Of a DNA stretch of 52,290 bases, positions 23,993 through 30,793 are shown piece by piece. Location of the stretch: contig ONRS01000077.1 in the NCBI GenBank assembly GCA_900320255.1, forward strand, positions 1 to 52,290. Direction: 5' to 3'. The position numbers were made by a program, and so were the translations under genes. The stretch comes from an uncultured Prevotellaceae bacterium (GTDB taxonomy: Bacteria > Bacteroidota > Bacteroidia > Bacteroidales > Bacteroidaceae). Within the stretch, counting starts at the first letter, position 1. The number at the start of each line of letters is the position of its first letter. Below the pieces are notes generated by a model. The model did not search any database and had not been told where the DNA came from. It saw only the letters and a program-made list of their open reading frames with translations.

Positions 23993-25255
23993 TTATTTGA
24001 TAATGACTTTCCGTCCGTTATTGATGTAGATGCCGCGTTGCTGGGGCTTGCCGTTGAGCAGTCGCCCGTCGATGGTGTACCAGTTCCCGTTGACGTTCCC
24101 GTTGACGTTAACGTTCTCAATCCCCGTCGTTCCGGCAAAGTTGTGCAGCTCGTAGAGAGCCTTCATGGCTTTGCCCGTCTCGTTGTCGAAGAGGCTGGCA
24201 TTGTACCAGCCGCTGGGCGTAACAGCGTTTGTATAGGGCACGCCGTATTCGTTAGCCTCGGGGAACCACCAGTACAGTCCATCTACACTGTCGTGCTGGT
24301 TGAGCGTGGCAATGAGGTCTTTCGTAAACTGTAACTGTCCGTCGTCAGTGGCAGGCCACGTCGGGAAGGTGCTCACGGGGTAGGTGGCGCCGTCTGGATA
24401 CCACTTGTGGTAGTAGCCCGTCTCCACAATCTGAATCTTTTTGCCGGGGTAGGCGGTTTCCAGCTTATTGATGACGCTGTTCAGTGTTTCCAGTGTGCCG
24501 TGATAATAGGGGTAGTAGCTAATGCCGATAACGTCGTAGTCGTTGGTGTAATTCTTCAGCGTGTTGTAGAAGTTAGTGACGTTTGTCGATCTGCTCATCT
24601 CCGTCTGGATGACAATCTTGGCCTGAGGACAGATGGCGCGGATGGCTTCGATGCCTGCCTTCAGGTACTTGGCAAAGTTAGCGAATGTGCCGCCGTTATA
24701 GTCGCCGCCGTTAGGATAGCAGTGGCCGGTGGGCCAGAGCATGCCGTAGGTAATCTCGTTGCCCGGCTGCACGAAGTCGGGCTCTGCACCGGCAGCCTTC
24801 AGCTCGTTCAGACAGTTGACGGTGTACTCTTTCAGAGTCTGCGCCAGTACGTCCGGGTCAGTGCTGGTCCATGCGCTTGGTGTCGAGTGCTTGCCGGGGT
24901 CGGTCCATGTGTCGCTGTAGTGGAAGTCAAGCATAAAGGCCAGTCCAGCCTCTTTGATGCGTCGGCCTAAGGCCTTGACATAGTCCAGGTCCTGGCGCAC
25001 GCCCTCATTCTGATGCTGCGTGCTGGCTTTTGACGGGTCAACGAAGAGGCGCACACGCATGGCGTTCCAGCCCTGTTGCTTGAAGTATTGAATCATGTCG
25101 CCGGAAATGTTGCTTCCGTTTTGGTCTTTGTACTTGGCGTTTGCGTTCTCATAGTCAGGTAGTAATGAGATGTCGCCGCCCACGTACTTTTGAGCATACA
25201 TAGTACCTGCACAAAGCAGCAGGCATGATGCGAAAAGGAGTTTTAATTGTTTCAT
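23993..25255 (-). CDS. Secreted GH53 endo-beta-1,4-galactanase
   Basis: A 420-residue exported enzyme that cleaves beta-1,4-galactan side chains of pectin (arabinogalactan type I). The signal peptide ends at MYAQ (about residue 22). The (beta/alpha)8 domain carries the acid/base in QPGNEITYGM and the nucleophile in IVETGYYHKWYP, both at normal spacing for GH53. ATG 25255 (MKQLKLLF) is preferred over 25261. Before the C-terminal module is an NVNVNGNVNGN linker encoded by a 12-base tandem repeat (24083-24114). The C-terminus (NWYTIDGRLL..GIYINNGRKVIIK) matches that of the EEP protein at 7593. No susCD genes are adjacent, so it lies outside a polysaccharide utilization locus here. Confidence 0.93.
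   Translation of the reverse strand: MKQLKLLFASCLLLCAGTMYAQKYVGGDISLLPDYENANAKYKDQNGSNISGDMIQYFKQQGWNAMRVRLFVDPSKASTQHQNEGVRQDLDYVKALGRRIKEAGLAFMLDFHYSDTWTDPGKHSTPSAWTSTDPDVLAQTLKEYTVNCLNELKAAGAEPDFVQPGNEITYGMLWPTGHCYPNGGDYNGGTFANFAKYLKAGIEAIRAICPQAKIVIQTEMSRSTNVTNFYNTLKNYTNDYDVIGISYYPYYHGTLETLNSVINKLETAYPGKKIQIVETGYYHKWYPDGATYPVSTFPTWPATDDGQLQFTKDLIATLNQHDSVDGLYWWFPEANEYGVPYTNAVTPSGWYNASLFDNETGKAMKALYELHNFAGTTGIENVNVNGNVNGNWYTIDGRLLNGKPQQRGIYINNGRKVIIK
24083..24114. repeat. 12-base tandem repeat in the GH53 linker
   Basis: GTTCCCGTTGAC occurs twice (24083-24094, 24095-24106) and then degenerates to GTTAACGTT. In frame it codes for the alternating N-V-N-G linker before the C-terminal module. 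Confidence 0.75.
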
Positions 25256-25290
25256 AAGCAATACTTTGTCTTTATTTTAATGTTTAATAT

Positions 25291-25485
25291 TTAGTGCTTC
25301 CTCCTCGCCCGCTGCTCACGGTATTTGGCCTTCTGCCGTGCAGAGCCGCTGCCGTGGGCACCGGTGATGTATTTCTTCTTCTTGGCCTTCGTCTTCACCT
25401 TGTCATCCTCCTTGCGGGGTCCGCCGCCACGGCCGAAGTTAATGCCGTTCTCGAGAATGCTGTCGAAATCCGTACTCTTATCCAT
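25291..25485 (-). CDS. Small basic protein of unknown function
   Basis: A 64-residue protein with an acidic N-terminus (MDKSTDFDSILENGINFGRGGG), a lysine-rich centre (KTKAKKKKYITGAHGSGSARQ) and an arginine-rich end (KYREQRARRKH). No cysteines and no membrane segment. It sits 36 bases before GH53 on the same strand and 78 bases after purH, with repeats in that gap. I do not recognise the family with certainty; the glycine- and lysine-rich composition would fit nucleic-acid or ribosome binding, which is a guess. Confidence 0.6.
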   Translation of the reverse strand: MDKSTDFDSILENGINFGRGGGPRKEDDKVKTKAKKKKYITGAHGSGSARQKAKYREQRARRKH

Positions 25486-25487
25486 AG

Positions 25488-25560
25488 TTGAAATTGGGTG
25501 TTGGGTGAGTGGTGTTGGGTGATGGGACCCCCTCCTTTAGGGAGGGGGTAGGGGTGGGCT
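25488..25560. repeat. GGGTGTT-type and C/G-rich repeats after purH
   Basis: A GGGTGTTGGGTGA tandem repeat (25493-25526) runs into a hairpin CCCCCTCCTTTAGGGAGGGGG (25529-25549 approximately). Both fill the gap between the purH stop and the small gene. The hairpin has no T-tract but may slow transcription. Confidence 0.65.
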
Positions 25561-25562
25561 CT

Positions 25563-26750
25563 TTAATGGTGGAACAGTCTTACTCCGGTGAATGCCATTG
25601 CGATGCCGTACTTGTCGCAGGTCATGATGACATGGTCGTCGCGTACCGAGCCGCCGGCCTGGGCGATGTACTGCACACCACTCTTGTGGGCACGCTCAAT
25701 GTTGTCGCCGAAGGGGAAGAACGCGTCAGAGCCTAAGGCCACATTCGTGTTCTGGGCTATCCATGCCTTCTTCTCTTCCAGTGTCAGCACGGCGGGCTGC
25801 TCAGTGAAGAACTGCTGCCAGGCACCGTCGCGCAGCACGTCGTCGTGCTCGTCCTCAGAGATATATACGTCGATGGTATTGTCGCGGTCAGCACGGCGGA
25901 TGCTCTCCTTAAAGGGCAGGGCCATCACCTTCGGGTGCTGGCGCAGCCACCAGATGTCGGCCTTGTTGCCTGCCAGACGGGTGCAGTGGATGCGGCTCTG
26001 CTGTCCGGCACCGATGCCGATGGCCTGTCCGTCCTTCACGTAGCAGACGGAGTTCGACTGCGTATATTTCAGCGTGATGAGGGCAATAATCAGGTCGCGT
26101 TTGGCCTCCTCGGGGAAGTTCTTGTTCTCAGTGGGAATATTCTCAAACAATGCGGGGTCGTCCAACTTGATTTCGTTACGTCCCTGTTCGAACGTTACGC
26201 CGAACACCTGCTTGCGCTCCACGGGCTCCGGCTTGTATGCCGGGTCAATCTTGATGACGTTGTATGTTCCCTTGCGCTTGTCCTTCAGAATCTCGATGGC
26301 TTCTGCAGTATAGTCGGGAGCAATGACGCCGTCGCTCACCTCACGCTTCAGCAGCAGAGCCGTCGTAGCGTCGCAAGTGTCGCTCAGCGCCACGAAGTCA
26401 CCATAGCTCGACATGCGGTCAGCACCACGGGCCCGGGCATAGGCACAGGCAACGGGACTGTCGTCAAGTCCCTTAATGTCGTCAACGAAGTAGATTTTCT
26501 TCAGCGTCTCGCTCAGGGGCAGGCCGACAGCAGCACCAGCTGGTGAGACGTGCTTGAACGATGCTGCGGCGGCCAGTCCTGTCGCCTCTTTCAGCTCCTT
26601 CACCAACTGCCACGCGTTCAGGGCGTCAAGGAAATTGATGTAGCCCGGCCGACCGTTAATCACTTCTATGGGTAACTCGCCTTCCTGCATGAAAATGCGC
26701 GAAGGTTTCTGATTCGGATTGCATCCGTACTTCAGTGCTAATTCTTTCAT
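25563..26750 (-). CDS. Stand-alone AICAR formyltransferase
   Basis: A 395-residue cytoplasmic enzyme that transfers a formyl group from 10-formyl-tetrahydrofolate to AICAR, giving FAICAR in purine synthesis. The catalytic KH pair (AAASFKHVSPAGAAVGLP, around residue 64) is present, as are KYTQSNSVCYVKDGQAIGIGAGQQSRIHCTRLAGNKA. It lacks the N-terminal IMP cyclohydrolase domain of ordinary bifunctional PurH (about 510 residues), so it is the shorter type found in several Bacteroidota. Whether a bifunctional PurH also exists in this genome cannot be seen here. The promoter -7 box is at 26780-26787. Confidence 0.9.
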   Translation of the reverse strand: MKELALKYGCNPNQKPSRIFMQEGELPIEVINGRPGYINFLDALNAWQLVKELKEATGLAAAASFKHVSPAGAAVGLPLSETLKKIYFVDDIKGLDDSPVACAYARARGADRMSSYGDFVALSDTCDATTALLLKREVSDGVIAPDYTAEAIEILKDKRKGTYNVIKIDPAYKPEPVERKQVFGVTFEQGRNEIKLDDPALFENIPTENKNFPEEAKRDLIIALITLKYTQSNSVCYVKDGQAIGIGAGQQSRIHCTRLAGNKADIWWLRQHPKVMALPFKESIRRADRDNTIDVYISEDEHDDVLRDGAWQQFFTEQPAVLTLEEKKAWIAQNTNVALGSDAFFPFGDNIERAHKSGVQYIAQAGGSVRDDHVIMTCDKYGIAMAFTGVRLFHH

Positions 26751-26779
26751 TATTGTGTAGGAATATTTTTTTGCGCTGG

Positions 26780-26787
26780 CAAAGGTA
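26780..26787 (-). promoter_or_regulatory. -7 box of the AICAR formyltransferase gene
   Basis: TACCTTTG on the minus strand, 29 bases before the start codon. The -33 box is not clear. Confidence 0.6.
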
Positions 26788-26874
26788 CAAAATAATTATG
26801 AACCAAAAGCTGTCAGCTCCGTTAAAAATGAATAATGGTGAACAATTAAGTATGATGAATAAAAAATTATTTCG

Positions 26875-26882
26875 TACTTTTG
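26875..26882 (+). promoter_or_regulatory. -7 box of the 67-residue gene
   Basis: TACTTTTG matches TAnnTTTG and lies 24 bases before the ATG at 26907. The upstream region is AT-rich without a clear TTTG at the standard distance. Confidence 0.6.
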
Positions 26883-26906
26883 CAAAGATTTTTCGAACAC
26901 GTGACG

Positions 26907-27110
26907 ATGGAAAAGAAACAACATGCACTCAGGAAACTGTTAGAGGCTGTGGAGCACGAACTGCTGAAGCGCCCTAACCGCAAGACGCTTGACCGCCTGT
27001 CACTGCTGGCTGGCTTTCAGGATTGGGAAACCTTTCAGGAGGCACTGCACGGTGAGGCTGACGGCTCTACCAACTTCAAGACGGAGAAGGAAGAACACGA
27101 TAATCAGTAG
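26907..27110 (+). CDS. Small helical protein of unknown function
   Basis: A 67-residue, mostly alpha-helical, charged protein ([20 protein letters not shown]...). It contains [17 protein letters not shown], and ends in a polar tail ([10 protein letters not shown]). ATG 26907 follows a good -7 box; an in-frame ATG at 26880 overlaps that box and is rejected. The 3' end overlaps convergent rsgA by 7 bases. I do not recognise the family. The promoter, absence of a competing frame and protein-like composition support a real gene. Confidence 0.65.
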   Translation: MEKKQHALRKLLEAVEHELLKRPNRKTLDRLSLLAGFQDWETFQEALHGEADGSTNFKTEKEEHDNQ

Positions 27111-28138
27111 GCTTCGCGGTACTTGCCTTCCTCCTTGTCGTTAAGCATGGAGAGGTAGCTCTGGTAGCGGCTCTCGGCGATGTAATGTTCGTCGAGCGCT
27201 TTTCTGACGGCACAGCCCGGTTCATGCGTATGAGTGCAGTTTGAGAAACGGCAGTCCTTCGAGAAATGGAATATCTCCTTGAAATACCCGCTCAGCTCCT
27301 CCGGTTCCATGTCGAACGTTCCAAAACCCTTAATGCCCGGGGTGTCGATAAGATAAGTCTCCCCCAACCCCCTCCCAAGGAGGGGGCTCTCAGAAGCACT
27401 TGAAGCCCCCTCCTTGGGAGGGGGTTGGGGGAGGCTCCTCTCTTTCTGAGGGGGTTGGGGGAGGCTGATCATCTCAGAGAAGGTTGTGGTATGCATACCC
27501 GTGTTGTGGGCATCGCTGATTTCTGCTGTACGCAGGTTCACACCAGGAACGAGGCGGTTAATGAGCGTTGACTTGCCCACGCCGCTGTTGCCGCTCAGCA
27601 CGGTAATCTTGCCTTCCAGTAACGGGCGCAGCTGCTCTACACCGTCGCCTGTACTGGCCGAAATGGCGAAGCATTGGTAACCTATGTTCTCGTATAGCGT
27701 AATCATCATCTGCTGAAGCCGCTGCTCGTCGTCGTTGAGCAGGTCGGTCTTGTTGAAGATGAGTATGACGGGGACTCGGTAGGCTTCGGCCGAAGCCAGG
27801 AAGCGGTCGATGAATGTGGTGGAAGTCTGCGGGTAGTTAACGGTCACTATGAGCATGGCCTGGTCAACATTGGCAGCAATGATGTGGCTCTGTTTCGAAA
27901 GATTGATGCTCTTGCGGATGATGTAGTTGCGGCGGTCCTCAATCTCGGTGATGAAAGCCCCGGCCCCTTCCTGTGAAGAGGGGGGGGTAATGCTCACCCT
28001 GTCGCCCACGGCCACGGGGTTCGTCGAGCGAATGCCACGCAGTCGGAAGTTTCCCTTTATCTTGCAATCTACAAGCTGCCCCTCATCCGTCAGCACGGTG
28101 TAGCAGCTTCCTGTATTTTTTATTACTAAACCTTTCAT
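27104..28138 (-). CDS. rsgA: Ribosome small subunit-dependent GTPase A
   Basis: A 344-residue circularly permuted GTPase that helps 30S maturation. An OB-fold begins the protein; then come NKTDLL (G4), [13 protein letters not shown] (G1) and DTPGIKGFG (G3), and a zinc-binding C-terminal part ([14 protein letters not shown]). ATG 28138 is chosen because the upstream codon at 28159 lies in the promoter. Two insertions look repeat-derived: [10 protein letters not shown] near residue 52, and about 36 residues ([20 protein letters not shown]... to LGRGLGE) between the G2 and G3 parts, encoded by C/G-rich inverted repeats at 27361-27466. Despite this, all motifs are intact and the frame is open. 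Confidence 0.94.
   Translation of the reverse strand: MKGLVIKNTGSCYTVLTDEGQLVDCKIKGNFRLRGIRSTNPVAVGDRVSITPPSSQEGAGAFITEIEDRRNYIIRKSINLSKQSHIIAANVDQAMLIVTVNYPQTSTTFIDRFLASAEAYRVPVILIFNKTDLLNDDEQRLQQMMITLYENIGYQCFAISASTGDGVEQLRPLLEGKITVLSGNSGVGKSTLINRLVPGVNLRTAEISDAHNTGMHTTTFSEMISLPQPPQKERSLPQPPPKEGASSASESPLLGRGLGETYLIDTPGIKGFGTFDMEPEELSGYFKEIFHFSKDCRFSNCTHTHEPGCAVRKALDEHYIAESRYQSYLSMLNDKEEGKYREAY
27361..27466. repeat. Perfect 28-base inverted repeat inside rsgA
   Basis: 27361-27388 and 27404-27431 are perfect inverted copies (28 bases, 15-base loop). A 19-base block at 27418-27436 recurs exactly at 27448-27466. Composition matches the C/G-rich palindromic elements at 597, 17917 and 25529. The insert keeps the rsgA frame open. 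Confidence 0.9.
27964..27986. repeat. Small C/G-rich hairpin inside rsgA
   Basis: CCCCTTC (27964-27970) pairs with GAAGAGGGG (27975-27983). It codes for the [10 protein letters not shown] segment, which is longer than expected in the OB domain of RsgA. Confidence 0.5.
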
Positions 28139-28156
28139 TGAATATTGATGATGCCA

Positions 28157-28188
28157 CAAAGGTAAGAAATAATTTTGTTACTGGCAAA
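28157..28188 (-). promoter_or_regulatory. rsgA promoter, full consensus
   Basis: On the minus strand TTTG (28185-28188), 20 bases, then TACCTTTG (28157-28164). It fixes the rsgA start at ATG 28138. Confidence 0.85.
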
Positions 28189-28300
28189 CTTCTTGCTGAT
28201 TCTTTTCTGACTTTTTGTTTAAATTAGACAGCACCGTGTGAAAACCTGGCAGCATCTTTGATGTTACAATTATTCTCTCAAAAAAGATTGAAAAATGACA

Positions 28301-28713
28301 TCACACTACACTAAACCTTAAAAATATGTTGCAACATGTTGATATTCAGCATGTAATTTTAGTGTAGTGTTGCTTGCATCACTGCACTAACACTACACTA
28401 AACGAAGATGCCACCCTCCACTTATAGGTGTACCCTCATTTGGCCTTCCCGCCACTCTTGTTAGCGCCAGTTTCCACTTTGATTAAGCCCGCTTCTCATC
28501 CTTGTTTGGACTTCCCTCCAGTCTTCTTTGGGCCAAACAAGGGTGAAGTGAAGCCTTCGTTACACTGTAGTTTGGTGCAAACAAGGCTGTAGTTTGGTGC
28601 AAACTCCAGACCCATAGTAAAGAAGTGCCGTTTCTCTCTGAGAGAAGTGCCGTTTCTCTGTGAGAGTGACATCCACTTCAAGTTAGTGTAGTGTTAGTGC
28701 AGTGATGCAAGCA
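28301..28713. repeat. Nested palindromic element with 31-base terminal arms
   Basis: 28371-28401 and 28683-28713 are perfect 31-base inverted copies. A second inverted pair, ACACTACACTAAA (28303-28315) and its complement (28358-28370), lies to the left. Between the long arms two direct repeats occur: TGTAGTTTGGTGCAAAC twice near 28566-28603, and a GAAGTGCCGTTTCTCT-type unit twice near 28621-28663. The open frame 28496-28681 (minus) lies inside and has no support as a gene. The right arm runs into the DUF3990 remnant. Confidence 0.88.
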
Positions 28714-28817
28714 TCGGCAGAGAGGTAAAAGCCTCGGCCGAAGTCCTTGTTGGGGCGCGATTTGGTGAGGTCGATGTGGTCAATGTCAACTGTTGAGCCA
28801 TGATAAAGTGTCAGCAT
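28683..28817 (-). pseudogene. Truncated DUF3990 gene
   Basis: ATG 28817 overlaps the DUF3791 stop by 7 bases. The 44-residue frame begins LYHGSTVDIDHIDLTKSRPNKDFGRGFYLSADA, which is the N-terminus of DUF3990 proteins (usually about 150 residues or more, predicted ADP-ribosyltransferase-like fold and commonly encoded after DUF3791). After residue 34 the sequence enters the 31-base arm of the palindromic element (28683-28713) and ends at TAA. No continuation is visible beyond the element, so the rest is lost. The pair is a broken toxin-like module. Confidence 0.8.
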
Positions 28818-29032
28818 AGATAGCCTCCTTTCCTCTGGCAATATGTGCTTATGCTCTTTACCATGTCATCCATAGGCTGGGTGTGCATTACGTCGTAAAA
28901 GTCGTGGGCCACCTTGATAGCTCCGTAGCGATTTAGGTAGCGGTAAGCTTCGGCATCTGTCATCGAATAATGCTTGGCAAAGGCGGCGATGAGCAGCACG
29001 ATATACTCAGATATGTCTTTAATGCTAAACAT
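28811..29032 (-). CDS. DUF3791 protein
   Basis: A 73-residue protein with a helix near the start (SEYIVLLIAAFAKHYSMTDAEAYRYL) and the family end ...GAIKVAHDFYDVMHTQPMDDMVKSISTY. DUF3791 genes commonly sit directly before DUF3990 genes, and the arrangement suggests an antitoxin/toxin-like pair, which is not proven. Here the partner is truncated. No consensus promoter is clear upstream. Confidence 0.82.
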   Translation of the reverse strand: MFSIKDISEYIVLLIAAFAKHYSMTDAEAYRYLNRYGAIKVAHDFYDVMHTQPMDDMVKSISTYCQRKGGYLC

Positions 29033-29080
29033 AATTATGCTTTTGTGATAAAGAGAGGCCCAACCCTAAAACAATTGAGC

Positions 29081-29112
29081 ACCGCCCGCCCCCAAACAAC
29101 GGGACGGGCGGT
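29081..29112. terminator. Stem-loop after frr
   Basis: ACCGCCCGCCCC (29081-29092) and GGGACGGGCGGT (29101-29112) form an 12-base stem with one mismatch, about 20 bases beyond the frr stop. The T-tract on the minus strand is weak, so termination is plausible but not assured. Confidence 0.55.
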
Positions 29113-29131
29113 CTTGTTCCTTTAGAACTTC

Positions 29132-29692
29132 TTACACGGTCATTATTTCCTTGTTCTTGGCCTCAATGAGCTCGTCGAGCTTCTTGATGTACTTGTCGTG
29201 CAGCTTCTGCAGCTCGAGTTCAGCGTCTTTCTCGTTGTCCTCGGAGAGACCGTCCTTGATGGCTTTCTTCAACTTGTCCTTGATGTCGCCACGCACGTTG
29301 CGTACCTCCACCTTGGCTTTCTCGGCAATCTTGTTGCACTGCTTCACCAAGTCACGGCGGCGCTCCTCGGTGGGCTGGGGGATGCCTAAGCGGATAATCT
29401 CGCCGTTGTTCTCGGGCGTGATACCTACATCGCTGTCCATGATAGCCTTCTCAATGTCCTTGATTTGCTTGCGGTCCCAAGGCTTGATGGCAATGGTACG
29501 GGCATCGGGCGTTGACACGTTGGCCACCTGGTTCAGGGGTACCTTCTGTCCGTATGACTCTACTCTTACACCACTCAAAATGGCCACGTTGGCGCGGCCT
29601 GCACGGATGCGGTTCAGTTCCTCTTCCAGAAACATAGCAGCCATCTCCATGCGCTCCTCTGCTGAGGCTAATGTTGCTTTTACGTCAATCAT
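29132..29692 (-). CDS. frr: Ribosome recycling factor
   Basis: A 186-residue cytoplasmic factor that, with EF-G, splits the post-termination ribosome. The family start (MIDVKATLASAEERM), GRANVAIL, PWDRKQIKDIEKAI and GEIIRLGIPQPTEERRRDLVKQ are intact. ATG 29692 is preferred because the in-frame ATG further upstream lies near the promoter and would add an unusual tail. A -7 box stands at 29723-29730. Confidence 0.96.
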   Translation of the reverse strand: MIDVKATLASAEERMEMAAMFLEEELNRIRAGRANVAILSGVRVESYGQKVPLNQVANVSTPDARTIAIKPWDRKQIKDIEKAIMDSDVGITPENNGEIIRLGIPQPTEERRRDLVKQCNKIAEKAKVEVRNVRGDIKDKLKKAIKDGLSEDNEKDAELELQKLHDKYIKKLDELIEAKNKEIMTV

Positions 29693-29722
29693 ATTATTAT
29701 GTTTTAAGTTTCTTTCGGGGTT

Positions 29723-29754
29723 CAAATGTAGTCAAATAAATTCAATTCTGCAAG
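29723..29754 (-). promoter_or_regulatory. frr promoter
   Basis: On the minus strand TACATTTG (29723-29730) matches the -7 box, and CTTG (29751-29754), one mismatch from TTTG, stands 20 bases upstream. Confidence 0.7.
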
Positions 29755-29913
29755 CGTTTAGCCAAAAAAGTTGCAAAAAGATTGTGATTTGGTTGTTTTT
29801 ATGCTTATTGAGAGAATGTTGGTTTTATACAATTTTGATACTAAAAAGTAGGTATTTATTAATGATTTGTAATAAAAAACGTTAAAGAATGAGCAACTTG
29901 TCATATTATTTTG

Positions 29914-29921
29914 TATCTTTG
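29914..29921 (+). promoter_or_regulatory. -7 box of the 36-residue gene
   Basis: TATCTTTG, an exact match to TAnnTTTG, 34 bases before the ATG. The -33 box is not clear. Confidence 0.65.
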
Positions 29922-29942
29922 TGATGTAAAATCAAGCCTAAA

Positions 29943-29949
29943 GGGAGGA
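29943..29949 (+). promoter_or_regulatory. Strong Shine-Dalgarno sequence
   Basis: GGGAGGA ends 6 bases before the ATG at 29956. It is a near-perfect complement to the 16S 3' end; most genes in this window have no such site. Confidence 0.8.
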
Positions 29950-29955
29950 CTAACT

Positions 29956-30066
29956 ATGAAATCAACAAAACTCATGTACGACCAGGAATCGTACGAACTG
30001 GACAACATCTACAATGAAGTAGAAGACAGAGGCGCACGTTCAATGCCCTCTATTTGGTACACGTAA
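29956..30066 (+). CDS. 36-residue peptide, stand-alone unit
   Basis: The frame encodes 36 residues beginning MKSTKLMYDQESYELDN and ending RSMPSIWYT. It is preceded by a -7 box (29914-29921) and a strong Shine-Dalgarno site, and followed 22 bases later by a clear terminator, so it looks like an independent small gene. There is no signal peptide and no membrane segment; the middle is acidic and the end is aromatic. No enzyme that could modify the peptide is adjacent. The function is unknown; it could also be a regulatory leader, although no gene follows on this strand. Confidence 0.65.
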   Translation: MKSTKLMYDQESYELDNIYNEVEDRGARSMPSIWYT

Positions 30067-30088
30067 TTAGTGAAATTTCGTCTTATTG

Positions 30089-30123
30089 ACTCCCCGCTCT
30101 TTTAATGGAGTGGGGAGTTTTTG
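30089..30123 (+). terminator. Terminator of the 36-residue gene
   Basis: ACTCCCCGCTC (30089-30099) pairs with GAGTGGGGAGT (30108-30118), one wobble, followed by TTTTT. Confidence 0.9.
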
Positions 30124-30131
30124 TTGTTGTG

Positions 30132-30743
30132 TTATTCAAAAATGCGGAATTCATACCCCTGATCTTTCAGCCAACGAATGGACTCTGGTAGTGCACGCTG
30201 TAGCTTTTCAATGCTCTTCAGGGAGTCGTGGAAGGTGATGATGCTACCGTTGCGTGCATAGCTTTTCACGTTATTGATGACGTCGTCTGCCGTAATCCAC
30301 TTGGAGTAGTCGCGTGTCACCAGGTCCCACATCACAATTTTGAAGTGTTTCCTGAGCCAGTAGTACTCACTCCAGCGCATCACTCCGTGAGGGGGACGGA
30401 AGAGGTGGGCGTGTATAAGCTCGTTGGCCTTGAAGGTGTTGATGATGTAGGTTACCGTCCAGTGCTTGAAGGCTCCCAGGTGGTTATAGGTGTGGTTGCC
30501 TACCTGGTGACCTTCGGCCTTGATGCGCTCATAGAGCTCAGGGTATTTATTGACATTATCGCCCACCATGAAGAAAGTGGCTTTAATGTCAAACTGCCTG
30601 AGGGTGTCGAGAATAAACGGTGTGGCCTCGGGAATGGGACCGTCGTCGAAGGTCAGATAGACGGCCTTCACCGACGGATCCATTCTCCACACTGCTTTCG
30701 GAAAAATCCAGCGCAGCCACTTTGACGGTTGTTCTATTAACAC
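30132..30743 (-). CDS. Polysaccharide deacetylase (NodB-like)
   Basis: A 203-residue CE4-type enzyme. The NodB motifs are visible: LTFDDGP (about residues 30-36), HQVGNHTYNH (zinc histidines), RPPHG and a C-terminal ITFHDS. The metal triad D-H-H is intact. Members remove acetyl groups from peptidoglycan or other amino sugars. There is no signal peptide; an N-terminal hydrophobic stretch is absent, so location is uncertain. The start is a GTG at 30743; an ATG near 30680 would shorten the protein. A CTCAACTCTCAACTCTCCAC repeat lies upstream at 30773-30792. Confidence 0.88.
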   Translation of the reverse strand: MLIEQPSKWLRWIFPKAVWRMDPSVKAVYLTFDDGPIPEATPFILDTLRQFDIKATFFMVGDNVNKYPELYERIKAEGHQVGNHTYNHLGAFKHWTVTYIINTFKANELIHAHLFRPPHGVMRWSEYYWLRKHFKIVMWDLVTRDYSKWITADDVINNVKSYARNGSIITFHDSLKSIEKLQRALPESIRWLKDQGYEFRIFE

Positions 30744-30772
30744 CTTTTTCTATTTACGATTTGCTTTTCGGT

Positions 30773-30792
30773 CTCAACTCTCAACTCTCCAC
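30773..30792. repeat. CTCAACTCTCAACTCTCCAC repeat
   Basis: A short copy of the CTCAACnCTC type seen in DPP IV (39134-39165) and DUF5686 (48161-48208), here in the gap after the DUF2723 gene (it ends at 30794). Confidence 0.5.
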
Positions 30793-30793
30793 A

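Noticed and set aside
28496..28681. A 61-codon minus-strand frame
   Set aside because: It lies inside the palindromic element and is built from its internal direct repeats. There is no sign of coding.
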